DNA of 64,000 nt from Paracoccus denitrificans (lineage in GTDB: Bacteria > Pseudomonadota > Alphaproteobacteria > Rhodobacterales > Rhodobacteraceae). The stretch spans positions 1-64,000 of the forward strand of contig QFNE01000009.1 in NCBI GenBank assembly GCA_003240735.1, written 5' to 3'. The translations under genes were made by a program, and so were the position numbers. The notes beneath the pieces were generated by a model. The model was not told the origin of the DNA and did no database searches. It saw nothing but the letters and a program-made list of their open reading frames with translations. Below are positions 7,376 to 15,354 of the stretch, piece after piece (position 1 is the stretch's first letter; each line of letters opens with the position of its first letter).

Positions 7376-9019
7376 ATGAGCCTGTTCGACCGTCATCGGC
7401 CGATGTTGGATGCTGCCGTCGCGGCCATCAGGTCGCGCGGCTTCTGGTCGCCCTTTCCTGAAATCCCCAGCGGCAAGTTTTACGGTGAAAGCGCCAAAGC
7501 GGACGGGGCGGCGGACTTTGAAGCGTTGCTGGGCGCGCCATTCGATCTGCCCGGTCATCCCGAAACATTTCGGCAGGGGCACGAGATGTCGCCCTTTGGT
7601 CCGTCGCTGGGTATCACCTATCCTGCAAACGATCCCGCCGATCTGATCGACGCCGCGCAGAACGCCGCAGCACCATTGGCGGCAGCCTCACCCGAACTCA
7701 GGGTCGGGGTATGCCTTGAGATCCTGTCCCGGCTGAACCGGATCAGCTTTCTGATCGGTCACTGCACGATGCATACCACCGGGCAGCCGTTTGCGATGGC
7801 GTTTCAGGCGGGCGGACCCCACGCGCAGGATCGCGGGCTGGAGGCCGTCGCTGTGGCGTGGGATGAGATGACCCGCTATCCGACCGCGGCACGCTGGGAA
7901 AAGCCGCAGGGCAAGGGCGCGCCGATCGTGATCGACAAAGTGTGGACACTGGTACCCGCCGGAATCGCGCTGACCATCGGATGCAATACGTTCCCGACGT
8001 GGAACAGCTATCCTGGCATCTTCGCCAGCCTGGCGACTGGAAATCCGGTGATCGTCAAACCGCACCCGGCGGCGATCCTGCCGCTGGCCTTGACCGTCAG
8101 GGTCGCCCGCGATGTGCTGGCCGAGGCTGGCCTACCCCGCGATGCCATCCTGCTGGCTGTGGACGCCCCGGGTCACGAGATCACCAAACAGCTGGCGACC
8201 GATCCCTCAGTGCGCCTGATCGATTACACTGGATCAAGCGCATTTGCATCCTGGTTGCGCGATCACGCCCGGCAGGCGCAGGTGTTCACCGAAGAGGCGG
8301 GCGTCAACTCGGTCGTCATCGCGGCGACTGATGATTTCGACGGCATGTGCGCCAACCTTGCCTTTTCGCTGGCGCTGTATTCCGGGCAGATGTGCACCGC
8401 GCCGCAGAACATCTATGTGCCGCGCGATGGGATCGACAGCGATCAGGGGCACAAAAGCTTTGACGATGTGGCCGCCGCCCTTGCGCGTGCCATCGACGAT
8501 CTGCTGGACGACCCGGCCCGTGCGACGGGGGTCTGTGGGGCGATCGCCAATCCCGCCACGATGGACCGCATCACCGCCGCGCGCGAACACGGCCATGTTG
8601 TCCGCGCCACCACGCCGGTGGGTGAGGGACGCACCGCATCCCCCCTTGTTCTGGCAACACAGGTGGGCGATCCGCTGGCCGACAGCGAATGTTTTGGCCC
8701 CATCGCGTTCGTCATTGCCTGTCCTGACGCCGATGCGGGCATCACCGCCGCAGCCCGGCTTGCCGCAAGCAAGGGGGCGATCACCGCGGCAATCTACGAT
8801 CTGGATGACGCCCGGATCGACCGGGCGGCGGATGCGTTCGCGCGCGCCGGGGTCAACCTGTCGGTCAATCTGACCGGCAATATCTTCGTCAACCAGTCGG
8901 CGGCATTCAGCGATTTCCACGTCACCGGCGCGAACCCCGCCGGGAACGCCAGCCTGACCGACACCGCGTTCGTCGCCACGCGCTTTCACCGCGTCATGCG
9001 ACGACGACCGGCAACCTGA
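7376..9019 (+). CDS. paaN: Phenylacetic acid degradation protein PaaN (aldehyde dehydrogenase-like)
   Basis: The 547-residue protein has an aldehyde dehydrogenase fold with an extended N-terminus, as in the PaaN family. The general-base glutamate region is FTEEAGVNSVV near residue 304 and the nucleophilic cysteine is in YSGQMCTAPQNIYVP near residue 341. PaaN proteins are linked to phenylacetate catabolism and are thought to oxidise an aldehyde intermediate after ring opening. A ribosome site of the GGGGG type precedes the ATG. The window also carries a PaaZ with its own dehydrogenase domain, so PaaN may be auxiliary here or act on a different aldehyde. The upstream TetR-type operator and the downstream ABC importer suggest co-regulation with the paa genes 45-55 kb away. 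Confidence 0.85.
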   Translation: MSLFDRHRPMLDAAVAAIRSRGFWSPFPEIPSGKFYGESAKADGAADFEALLGAPFDLPGHPETFRQGHEMSPFGPSLGITYPANDPADLIDAAQNAAAPLAAASPELRVGVCLEILSRLNRISFLIGHCTMHTTGQPFAMAFQAGGPHAQDRGLEAVAVAWDEMTRYPTAARWEKPQGKGAPIVIDKVWTLVPAGIALTIGCNTFPTWNSYPGIFASLATGNPVIVKPHPAAILPLALTVRVARDVLAEAGLPRDAILLAVDAPGHEITKQLATDPSVRLIDYTGSSAFASWLRDHARQAQVFTEEAGVNSVVIAATDDFDGMCANLAFSLALYSGQMCTAPQNIYVPRDGIDSDQGHKSFDDVAAALARAIDDLLDDPARATGVCGAIANPATMDRITAAREHGHVVRATTPVGEGRTASPLVLATQVGDPLADSECFGPIAFVIACPDADAGITAAARLAASKGAITAAIYDLDDARIDRAADAFARAGVNLSVNLTGNIFVNQSAAFSDFHVTGANPAGNASLTDTAFVATRFHRVMRRRPAT

Positions 9020-9051
9020 TCAACACCATGTTTTCTGGGGAGGAGACACAT

Positions 9052-10197
9052 ATGAAAAACGCTTTGACCACGACAACCCTGACGCTGTTTGCAACATTCG
9101 GGGTGACGGGCACGGCGCTGGCCGACATCAGCCTTGGCGCTTCGGTGTCCGCGACCGGACCGGCGGCCTTTCTGGGCGATCCCGAGGCCAAGACGCTCGA
9201 AATGCTGGTAAAGGATTTGAACGCCGCGGGGGGCATCAACGGCGAGCAGGTCAAGCTGGTGCTGTACGATGACGGCGGCGATCCGAATAAGGCGCGCACC
9301 TTCGCCACCCGGCTGGTCGAGGATGACGAGGTTTCGGCCATCATCGGCGGCTCCACCACCGGCACGTCGATGTCGATCCTTGCCGTGGCCGAAGATGCCG
9401 AGGTGCCCTTCATCTCGCTTGCCGGTGCCATCGACATCATCGACCCGGTCAAACCATATACCTTCAAGACCCCGCACACCGACCGCATGGCTTGCCAGAA
9501 GATTTTCGAGGACATGAAGAAGCGCGGCTTCACAAAGATCGGCATGATCTCGGGGACCGACGGCTTCGGCGCGTCGATGCAGGCACAGTGCAAGGACGTG
9601 GTCGGCGAATACGGGATCGAGATCGTCTCGGACGAAACCTATGATCCCAAGGACGCGGACATGACCGCGCAGTTGACCAAGGTCAAATCCGTGCCGGGCG
9701 TTCAGGCGGTGCTGAACGCGGGCTTTGGTCAAGGGCCGTCGATCGTCACCCGCAATTACAAGCAGTTGGCCATCGATCTGCCGCTTTACCAATCGCACGG
9801 CGTGGCGTCGAACGGGTTCATCGATCTGGCCGGAGCGGACGCGGCAGAAGGCGTCAGGCTGCCCGGGACCGCGCTTCTGGTGCCCGATCTGCTGGCCGAC
9901 GACGACAAGCAGAAGCCTGCGGTCATGGCCTACAAGACCGAGTTCGAGGAGAAGACGAAGGCCCCTGTCAGCACCTTCGGCGGCTATGCCAACGACGCGT
10001 TCCTGATCTTCACCGATGCAGTCAAACGCGCCGGATCATCCGAACCCGCGGCGATCCGCGACGCGATCGAGGCGACGGCGGGACTTGCCGGGACCACCGG
10101 CATCTACACCTTCACGCCCGAGGATCATCTTGGTCTCGATCTGTCGGCCTTCCGCATGCTGGAGATCAAGGACGGCAAGTGGGCGCTGGTCGAGTGA
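9052..10197 (+). CDS. Branched-chain amino acid-type ABC transporter, periplasmic substrate-binding protein
   Basis: The 381-residue protein begins with a Sec signal peptide of about 24 residues ending at TALA, followed by a periplasmic binding protein type I fold of the LivJ/LivK kind (ISLGASVSATGPAAFLGD, then GGINGEQVKLVLYDDGGDP). The ATG at 9052 is preceded by GGGGAGGAG; the in-frame ATG at 9028 is less likely. It is the first gene of a five-gene ABC importer and follows paaN by 32 bases. Liv-type importers are often redirected to aromatic acids in soil and marine proteobacteria, and the operator before paaN makes phenylacetate or a precursor a reasonable guess. That substrate is inference. 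Confidence 0.9.
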   Translation: MKNALTTTTLTLFATFGVTGTALADISLGASVSATGPAAFLGDPEAKTLEMLVKDLNAAGGINGEQVKLVLYDDGGDPNKARTFATRLVEDDEVSAIIGGSTTGTSMSILAVAEDAEVPFISLAGAIDIIDPVKPYTFKTPHTDRMACQKIFEDMKKRGFTKIGMISGTDGFGASMQAQCKDVVGEYGIEIVSDETYDPKDADMTAQLTKVKSVPGVQAVLNAGFGQGPSIVTRNYKQLAIDLPLYQSHGVASNGFIDLAGADAAEGVRLPGTALLVPDLLADDDKQKPAVMAYKTEFEEKTKAPVSTFGGYANDAFLIFTDAVKRAGSSEPAAIRDAIEATAGLAGTTGIYTFTPEDHLGLDLSAFRMLEIKDGKWALVE

Positions 10198-10267
10198 TGT
10201 GACGCTGGCCCCCGGGCAACCGAGGGCCAGCGTCCTGTTCCAACCAGCACACGAACGCAGAGGGTCT

Positions 10268-11140
10268 ATGTCGGAATTCCTGCAATTCATCTTTTCCGGG
10301 CTGACGGTTGGCGCGGTCTATGCGCTGGTCGCGCTTGGCTTCACCATCATCTACAACGCCTCGGACGTCGTGAACTTCGCCCAGGGCGAATTCGTCATGT
10401 TGGGCGGGATGATCACCGTGTTCGCGCATGCCGCCGGCTTACCCCTGCCCCTTGCGGCGCTGGCCGCGATCCTCGCGACCGCGCTTCTGGGCATCGCGAT
10501 GTACAAGCTGACGATCGAGCCCGCTCGCGGGGCACCTGTTGTGTCGCTGATCATCATCACAATCGGTGCCTCGATCTTCATTCAGGGCGCGACGCAACTG
10601 ATCTTCGACAAGCAGATCCACAGCTTTCCGTCGTTTTCCGGGGATGCGCCGATCCGCGTCGGCGGGGCGACGATCCTGCCCCAAAGCCTGTGGGTCATCG
10701 GTGGGGCCACCCTCGTCTTTATCGCATTGTGGCTGTTTTTCACGCGCACCATGCTGGGCCGCGCCGTGCTGGCCACTTCAAACAATCGCCGCGCGGCGCA
10801 GCTGGTGGGGATCAACACCCATTTCGTGATGATGCTGTCCTTCGCCCTTTCGGCGGCCATCGGGGCGCTGGCCGGGGTTCTGGCGACACCGATCACGCTG
10901 ACCGCCTATAGCGTGGGGATCGGCTTTGCGCTCAAGGGCTTTGCCGGGGCAATGCTGGGGGGCATGGGCAACCCGATGGGTGCGCTGCTCGGAGGCTTTG
11001 CCATCGGCATGATCGAGGCGCTGACCGCGGGATACATCTCGTCTCAGTACAAGGACGCGGCCGCGTTTCTGGTGATCCTGGCGGTCCTGTTCTTCAGGCC
11101 TCAGGGCCTTTTCGGCCGCCGTTCCACGGACCGGGTGTGA
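10268..11140 (+). CDS. Branched-chain amino acid-type ABC transporter permease (LivH-like)
   Basis: This 290-residue integral membrane protein opens with FIFSGLTVGAVYALVALGFTIIYNASDVVNFAQ broken over two hydrophobic segments, the classic LivH start. The GEFVMLGGM segment and the later GFAGAMLGGMGNPMGALLGG loop (the EAA-like coupling region) are typical. The ATG at 10268 is used; a longer upstream frame is a shadow of the binding-protein gene. It forms the membrane channel with the LivM-like protein, whose GTG start overlaps its stop by four bases. It works with the two ATPases downstream. Confidence 0.92.
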   Translation: MSEFLQFIFSGLTVGAVYALVALGFTIIYNASDVVNFAQGEFVMLGGMITVFAHAAGLPLPLAALAAILATALLGIAMYKLTIEPARGAPVVSLIIITIGASIFIQGATQLIFDKQIHSFPSFSGDAPIRVGGATILPQSLWVIGGATLVFIALWLFFTRTMLGRAVLATSNNRRAAQLVGINTHFVMMLSFALSAAIGALAGVLATPITLTAYSVGIGFALKGFAGAMLGGMGNPMGALLGGFAIGMIEALTAGYISSQYKDAAAFLVILAVLFFRPQGLFGRRSTDRV

Positions 11141-12099
11141 CCATGCGGCTGAATACCAAACTGGTCACGCTTGTGGTCCTGCTGGCGCTGATCGCGCTGG
11201 CACCGCTGTTCTTTCCGTCCAACTACTATTACCGCGTCGGAGCGCTGATCTTCGTCAACGCCATCGCCGTGACCGGGATCGTCCTGCTGACCGGGTATGC
11301 GGGCCAGATCAGTCTGGGACAGGCGGGCTTTGCCGGGATCGGGGCCTATGCCTGTGCCCTGGCCCCGGTGCATTTAGGGCTTCACCCCGGTGCGGCGATC
11401 TTTCTGGGTGCGGCAATCTCGGCCCTGCTGGCGTATCTGGTCGGGCGACCGATCCTGCGGCTGAAAGGTTATTACCTTGCGGTGGCGACGCTGGGACTGG
11501 GTATCCTCGTCTCGATGGTGCTGAACAACGAACGGGGTTTGACCAAGGGCCCGGACGGGATCGAGGTGCCGGAGCTGGGCCTGCGCGCGTTGCTCAAGGG
11601 CATCGGGCTGGATCTGTCGAACGGCCAGTTCTGGTACTTCTTCTGCGGTCTGGTGCTGATTTTCGGGGCATGGCTGGCCTTGAACCTGCGCGCCAGTCCG
11701 ACCGGCCGGGCGCTTCGCGCGCTGCACGGGTCCGAGATTGCGGCCGGGACGGTCGGCATCGACGTGGCCCAGATGAAGCTGCGCGTGTTCGTCATTTCAT
11801 CGGTCTACGCCTCTGTCTCGGGCTCGCTTCTGGCGCTACAGAACAAGTTCATCACCCCGGACGTCGCCGGGTTCATGCACTCGATCGAGATGGTGACGAT
11901 GGCCGTTCTGGGCGGGGCCGGATCGGTACTTGGCGGCATATTCGGGGCGGCCATTCTCACCATGCTGCCGCAGGTGCTGACGGTCTTTGCCGAATACGAA
12001 CAGATGGTTCTGGGTCTGGTGATGATGCTGGTGATGATCTTTCTGCGCGAAGGGCTGCTGCCGTCGATCCTGCGCAAATTCCGGGGACGGGGCGAATGA
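11137..12099 (+). CDS. Branched-chain amino acid-type ABC transporter permease (LivM-like)
   Basis: The 320-residue second permease has about eight or nine hydrophobic segments and the LivM hallmarks GYAGQISLGQAGFAGIGAY near residue 50 and VLGGAGSVLGGIFGAA near residue 258. The GTG at 11137 overlaps the LivH stop; an ATG two codons later is an equally possible start. Its stop overlaps the LivG start (ATGA), so translation is coupled along the operon. It pairs with the LivH-like subunit to form the transport channel. Confidence 0.92.
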   Translation: MTMRLNTKLVTLVVLLALIALAPLFFPSNYYYRVGALIFVNAIAVTGIVLLTGYAGQISLGQAGFAGIGAYACALAPVHLGLHPGAAIFLGAAISALLAYLVGRPILRLKGYYLAVATLGLGILVSMVLNNERGLTKGPDGIEVPELGLRALLKGIGLDLSNGQFWYFFCGLVLIFGAWLALNLRASPTGRALRALHGSEIAAGTVGIDVAQMKLRVFVISSVYASVSGSLLALQNKFITPDVAGFMHSIEMVTMAVLGGAGSVLGGIFGAAILTMLPQVLTVFAEYEQMVLGLVMMLVMIFLREGLLPSILRKFRGRGE

Positions 12100-12884
12100 T
12101 GCGCGGCCAGAAAAACAGCCTGCTGACCGCCGAAGGGCTGGGGATCGCATTCGGCGGGATCAAGGCGGTCAAGGACGTGTCCTTCGACGTCCATCCCGGC
12201 GAAATCGTGTCCGTGATTGGTCCCAACGGGGCCGGCAAGACCACGCTTTTCAACATGCTGTCGGGTATATACCGCCCCGGCACCGGGCGCGTGATGCTGG
12301 CGGGTGATGATGTGACCGGCATGACCCCGCATCTGTTGGCCCGCCGTGGCATGAGCCGGACGTTCCAGAACCTGCAGATATTCCCGTCGATGACCGTCCT
12401 CGAAAACGTGGTCACCGGGTACTACTTGCAGGAAAAAGGCTCGGGCCTGGCCGATATCCTGTCGCTGCCATCCTGTCGTCGCCGGACACGTCTGGCCGAG
12501 GAGGGCGCGCGCGCCCTACTGGGCCGTGTCGGTCTGGGCGGCGTGGCCGAGCGTGAGGCGGGCAACCTGTCCTACGGCTCGCTCAAGCGGTTGGAGATTG
12601 CGCGCGCGCTGGCCCTGTCACCCAAGATCCTGCTGCTGGATGAACCCGCGGCCGGTTGCAACGCCGTCGAGACAGAGGAGATCGACCACCTGATCGCCGA
12701 AGTGGCGCAGTCCGGGGTCGCGATCCTGCTGGTCGAACATGACATGAAAATGGTGATGCGCATTTCCAACCACATCGTCGTGCTGGACCACGGCGAAAAG
12801 ATCGCCGAGGGCGAGCCGCTGGCCGTCAGCCGCGATCCCGCCGTCATCGCCGCCTATCTGGGGGTCGATCATGCTGAAGGTTGA
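12096..12884 (+). CDS. Branched-chain amino acid-type ABC transporter ATPase (LivG-like)
   Basis: The 262-residue cytoplasmic ATPase has Walker A GPNGAGKTTLFN near residue 39, the LivG insertion with RTFQNLQIFPSMTVLENV, and Walker B ILLLDEPAAG near residue 181. The signature region reads NLSYGSLKRLEIARAL, where LivG proteins usually have LSYGQQRRLEIARAL, so two residues of the ABC signature are unusual. The first ATG at 12096 overlaps the LivM stop; a second ATG follows directly. It energises the two permeases together with the LivF-like subunit. Confidence 0.92.
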   Translation: MMRGQKNSLLTAEGLGIAFGGIKAVKDVSFDVHPGEIVSVIGPNGAGKTTLFNMLSGIYRPGTGRVMLAGDDVTGMTPHLLARRGMSRTFQNLQIFPSMTVLENVVTGYYLQEKGSGLADILSLPSCRRRTRLAEEGARALLGRVGLGGVAEREAGNLSYGSLKRLEIARALALSPKILLLDEPAAGCNAVETEEIDHLIAEVAQSGVAILLVEHDMKMVMRISNHIVVLDHGEKIAEGEPLAVSRDPAVIAAYLGVDHAEG

Positions 12885-13572
12885 GGCGCTGCGCGCACGC
12901 TATGGCCGGATCGAGGTGCTGCATGGCATCGATCTGCATGTCGATGCGGGCGAAATCATCACCGTGGTCGGCGCGAACGGCGCCGGCAAGACCACGTTAC
13001 TGCACTGTCTGTCCGGCCTGCAGCCTGTCAGCGGCGGGGCGATCACCTTTCAGGGTCAAAAACTGGCGACCGTGCCTGCCTACAAGCGTCTTCGGCGCGG
13101 TCTGGCCCTGTCCCCCGAAGGGCGGCAGATCTTCACCAATCTGACGGTCGAGGAAAACCTGCGTCTTGGCGCCTATCTGTTTCGCGATGCGCGGGTCGAA
13201 GCGGATCTGGCCACGGCGTTCGACATGTTTCCGATCCTCAAGGAAAAGCGCGGCCTGACCGCCGGGGGCCTTTCGGGCGGGCAGCAGCAGATGCTGGCCA
13301 TGGCACGCGCATTGATGGGCCGCCCATCCTGTCTTTTGCTGGACGAGCCGTCGATGGGTCTGGCCCCCATCATCGTCCAACAGATCTTTGACGTCGTGAA
13401 GGGTCTGAAGGCCATGGGCGTAACCGTCCTGCTGGTCGAACAGAACGCCTTCGGGGCCTTGAAGATCGCGGACCGGGGTTACGTGATGGAAACCGGGCAG
13501 ATCAGCATGTCCGGCCCGTCCGAGGAATTGATCGCCGACCCCCGCATCCGCGAGGCTTATCTGGGGATCTGA
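12871..13572 (+). CDS. Branched-chain amino acid-type ABC transporter ATPase (LivF-like)
   Basis: The 233-residue ATPase has Walker A GANGAGKTTLLHCL near residue 36, a canonical signature LSGGQQQMLAMARAL near residue 135, and Walker B CLLLDEPSMGLAP, all typical of LivF. It overlaps the end of the LivG-like gene by 14 bases and is the last gene of the paaN-importer operon. A GC-rich inverted repeat follows at 13589-13618. Unlike its partner it keeps a standard ABC signature, so it may carry the better-conserved ATP site of the heterodimer. Confidence 0.93.
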   Translation: MLKVEALRARYGRIEVLHGIDLHVDAGEIITVVGANGAGKTTLLHCLSGLQPVSGGAITFQGQKLATVPAYKRLRRGLALSPEGRQIFTNLTVEENLRLGAYLFRDARVEADLATAFDMFPILKEKRGLTAGGLSGGQQQMLAMARALMGRPSCLLLDEPSMGLAPIIVQQIFDVVKGLKAMGVTVLLVEQNAFGALKIADRGYVMETGQISMSGPSEELIADPRIREAYLGI

Positions 13573-13588
13573 TCACTATCGGACGTGG

Positions 13589-13624
13589 CCCGGGGTGGTT
13601 TATTCGCACCCCCCCGGGTTGGTT
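13589..13624. terminator. Possible terminator hairpin between convergent genes
   Basis: CCCGGGGTG (13589-13597) can pair with CACCCC...GGG (13607-13618), with a bulge of extra C residues, followed on the plus strand by TTGGTTTTCC. It lies between the convergent importer operon and the SDR gene. The stem is imperfect, so this is a moderate-confidence call. Confidence 0.5.
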
Positions 13625-13646
13625 TTCCCCACGCTGCGAAGGGCTA

Positions 13647-14429
13647 TCACGCGGAGAATCCGGGACGCGGCACCAGACCCATCAGCGCCTGTGACAAGCC
13701 GCCATCGACGACGATATCCTGCCCGGTGATGTAGGAAGCCCGCGGTGACGCCAGAAACAACGTGGCGTCGGTCATGTCGTCGGGCGTGGCGATCCGGTTC
13801 ATCGGGACCATCTCCTCTCGGCGCGCCTTGACCGCCGCGTCCGCATAGAATGCTGCGGACAAAGGTGTCATGACCAGGCCTGGACTGACACAGTTCGACC
13901 GCACGCCACGCGGACCCCATTCCTGCGCCAGTTGTCGCGACATCATCAATGTCGCCGCCTTGCTGGCCGAATACGCCCCCGACAGGGGCTGGGGCTGCGT
14001 GCCGGCAATCGAGGCGATATGGACCAACGCCCCCTGTCCCCGGGCCAGCATCGCCTTGCCGAACGCCTGCGACATCAGCAGATATCCAGTCAGGTTGATG
14101 CGCAGCATCGCCGACCAGTCAGCTTCGGCTACGCTTTCCAGCGGCCCGGGACGCAGGATTGCGGCGTTGTTGACCAGAATGTCGGCCGGGCCGTCGCGCT
14201 CGACCGCGATCTGCGCATGAGCGATGTCGTCGGGTTTCGAGATGTCGCAGGCAACCGGCAGCGCCCGATCACCCAGTTCCTGGGCAAGCGTCGTCAGCGG
14301 GGCCAGATCGCGGTCCAGCAGGTGGACTGTCGCCCCCTGCTCCACGAACCCGCGTGCCAGGGACTGACCGATACCACCGGCTGCACCTGTGATGACGACA
14401 CGTTTTCCTTCCAGATCAAGCCAGCTCAT
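13647..14429 (-). CDS. SDR family NAD(P)-dependent oxidoreductase
   Basis: The 260-residue protein has the classical short-chain dehydrogenase layout: TGAAGGIGQSLA (TGxxxGxG cofactor motif) near residue 14, NNAAI near residue 87, a serine in HIASIAG and the catalytic YSASKAA near residue 153. The C-terminus ends with DIVVDGGLSQ. It reduces or oxidises a hydroxyl/keto group in the cytoplasm. It is transcribed away from the MarR gene at 14529, with a shared 99-base control region. Its neighbours (KstD-like flavoprotein, NIPSNAP, aromatic-acid-type MFS) suggest the catabolism of a cyclic or aromatic acid; the substrate is not identifiable. Confidence 0.9.
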   Translation of the reverse strand: MSWLDLEGKRVVITGAAGGIGQSLARGFVEQGATVHLLDRDLAPLTTLAQELGDRALPVACDISKPDDIAHAQIAVERDGPADILVNNAAILRPGPLESVAEADWSAMLRINLTGYLLMSQAFGKAMLARGQGALVHIASIAGTQPQPLSGAYSASKAATLMMSRQLAQEWGPRGVRSNCVSPGLVMTPLSAAFYADAAVKARREEMVPMNRIATPDDMTDATLFLASPRASYITGQDIVVDGGLSQALMGLVPRPGFSA

Positions 14430-14456
14430 GTAGTGTTGCTCCGTGTTATGGGGGAT

Positions 14457-14474
14457 GGCGCGGAAAATTGCGCC
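14457..14474. promoter_or_regulatory. Inverted repeat in the SDR/MarR divergent control region
   Basis: GGCGC (14457-14461) and GCGCC (14470-14474) flank an AT-rich centre in the 99-base region between the divergent SDR and MarR genes. MarR proteins usually bind such dyads between themselves and a divergent target. The arms are short, so this is only a candidate operator. Confidence 0.4.
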
Positions 14475-14528
14475 TCAGGGGGTTGGCATCTCGGGCAGAT
14501 GCGATACGTGACGATCAAGGAGTCTTTC

Positions 14529-15008
14529 ATGCAGTCCGACCACTTTGATCTGAACCGCTGCATCGGCGCGCTGAGCACCCGGTTTTCCAGCAGTCTCGGC
14601 GCAGGCGCGTCGCAGGAATATCACCAGCGGTTCCAGATCGGGATCGTGGAATGGCGGATCCTGTGCCACCTTTCGGTCGAGCCGTCGTCGAACGTCATCG
14701 CCATGGCCAATTCGATCGGGATCGACAAAAGCTCGGTCAGCCGCGCATTGGCCAGTATGGAAAAGCGCAAACTGGTCGAGATGCGAAGCGGCGCGCGTCG
14801 CACCCGCGAGGCCAACCTGACCGACCGTGGACTGCAGTTGCACCGCGATGTCCTGCCGGTCGCACGTGCCCGAGAGGCGGCACTTCTTGCCGGGTTCGAT
14901 GCGGCGGAAACCGAACAGCTGCTGACGTTTTTCCACCGGCTGATCGACAACCTGCCGGTGGTTGAAAACGACGCGGCGAAACGGGCTGACCAAGATCAGA
15001 CCACCTGA
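14529..15008 (+). CDS. MarR family transcriptional regulator
   Basis: The 159-residue protein has the MarR winged-helix arrangement: WRILCHLSVEPSSNVIAMANSIGIDKSSVS as recognition region, then a wing (LVEMRSGARRTREANLTDRG) carrying the conserved D-R and a C-terminal dimerisation helix. The ATG at 14529 is chosen because AAGGAG lies six bases upstream; longer frames upstream are shadows of the SDR gene. It probably controls the divergent SDR and the KstD/MFS operon in response to an aromatic or acidic ligand. Its last 13 bases overlap the end of the convergent NIPSNAP gene. Confidence 0.88.
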   Translation: MQSDHFDLNRCIGALSTRFSSSLGAGASQEYHQRFQIGIVEWRILCHLSVEPSSNVIAMANSIGIDKSSVSRALASMEKRKLVEMRSGARRTREANLTDRGLQLHRDVLPVARAREAALLAGFDAAETEQLLTFFHRLIDNLPVVENDAAKRADQDQTT

Positions 15009-15337
15009 AGCGCCGAAAGCGGGGCGTTGCGCAGAAGCCGGTCTTCCTGCGCAACGATCAGATGCCCCGACGCGGCCAGATACGCGGCAAATTCGGGGTC
15101 GGTGTCGCGGGCTTTCCATCGACGTTCCATGTCTGCCATGTCCTGATACGCCCACAGGTGAACCACCTGATTAAGCGTGCCGACAGTCGACGTGTAAAAC
15201 CCGATCGGGGGCCCAAGGGTCCGGATCAGCACAGGCATAGCCAGACGGTCAAAGACCTCCAGAAACTCGCCCATCTTGCGTGGCGTGATCGTATAGAACC
15301 TGAGATTGACCAACGGCCGGTCGGAAGGTTCGTTCAT
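14996..15337 (-). CDS. NIPSNAP family protein
   Basis: This small protein (113 residues from the ATG at 15337) has the NIPSNAP ferredoxin-like fold: NLRFYTITPRKMGEFLEVF at the N-terminus, followed by IGFYTSTVGTLNQVVHLWAYQDMADMERR, which holds the conserved GxxxSxxGxxNxxxHLWxY pattern. An AGGAG sits eight bases before this ATG. An ATG at 15358 that overlaps the flavoprotein stop (ATGA) is an alternative start. NIPSNAP proteins in bacterial catabolic operons have no firm biochemical role. Here it follows the KstD-like gene and is presumably co-transcribed with it. Confidence 0.85.
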   Translation of the reverse strand: MNEPSDRPLVNLRFYTITPRKMGEFLEVFDRLAMPVLIRTLGPPIGFYTSTVGTLNQVVHLWAYQDMADMERRWKARDTDPEFAAYLAASGHLIVAQEDRLLRNAPLSALQVV

Positions 15338-15354
15338 CGTCAGATCTCCTGTCG

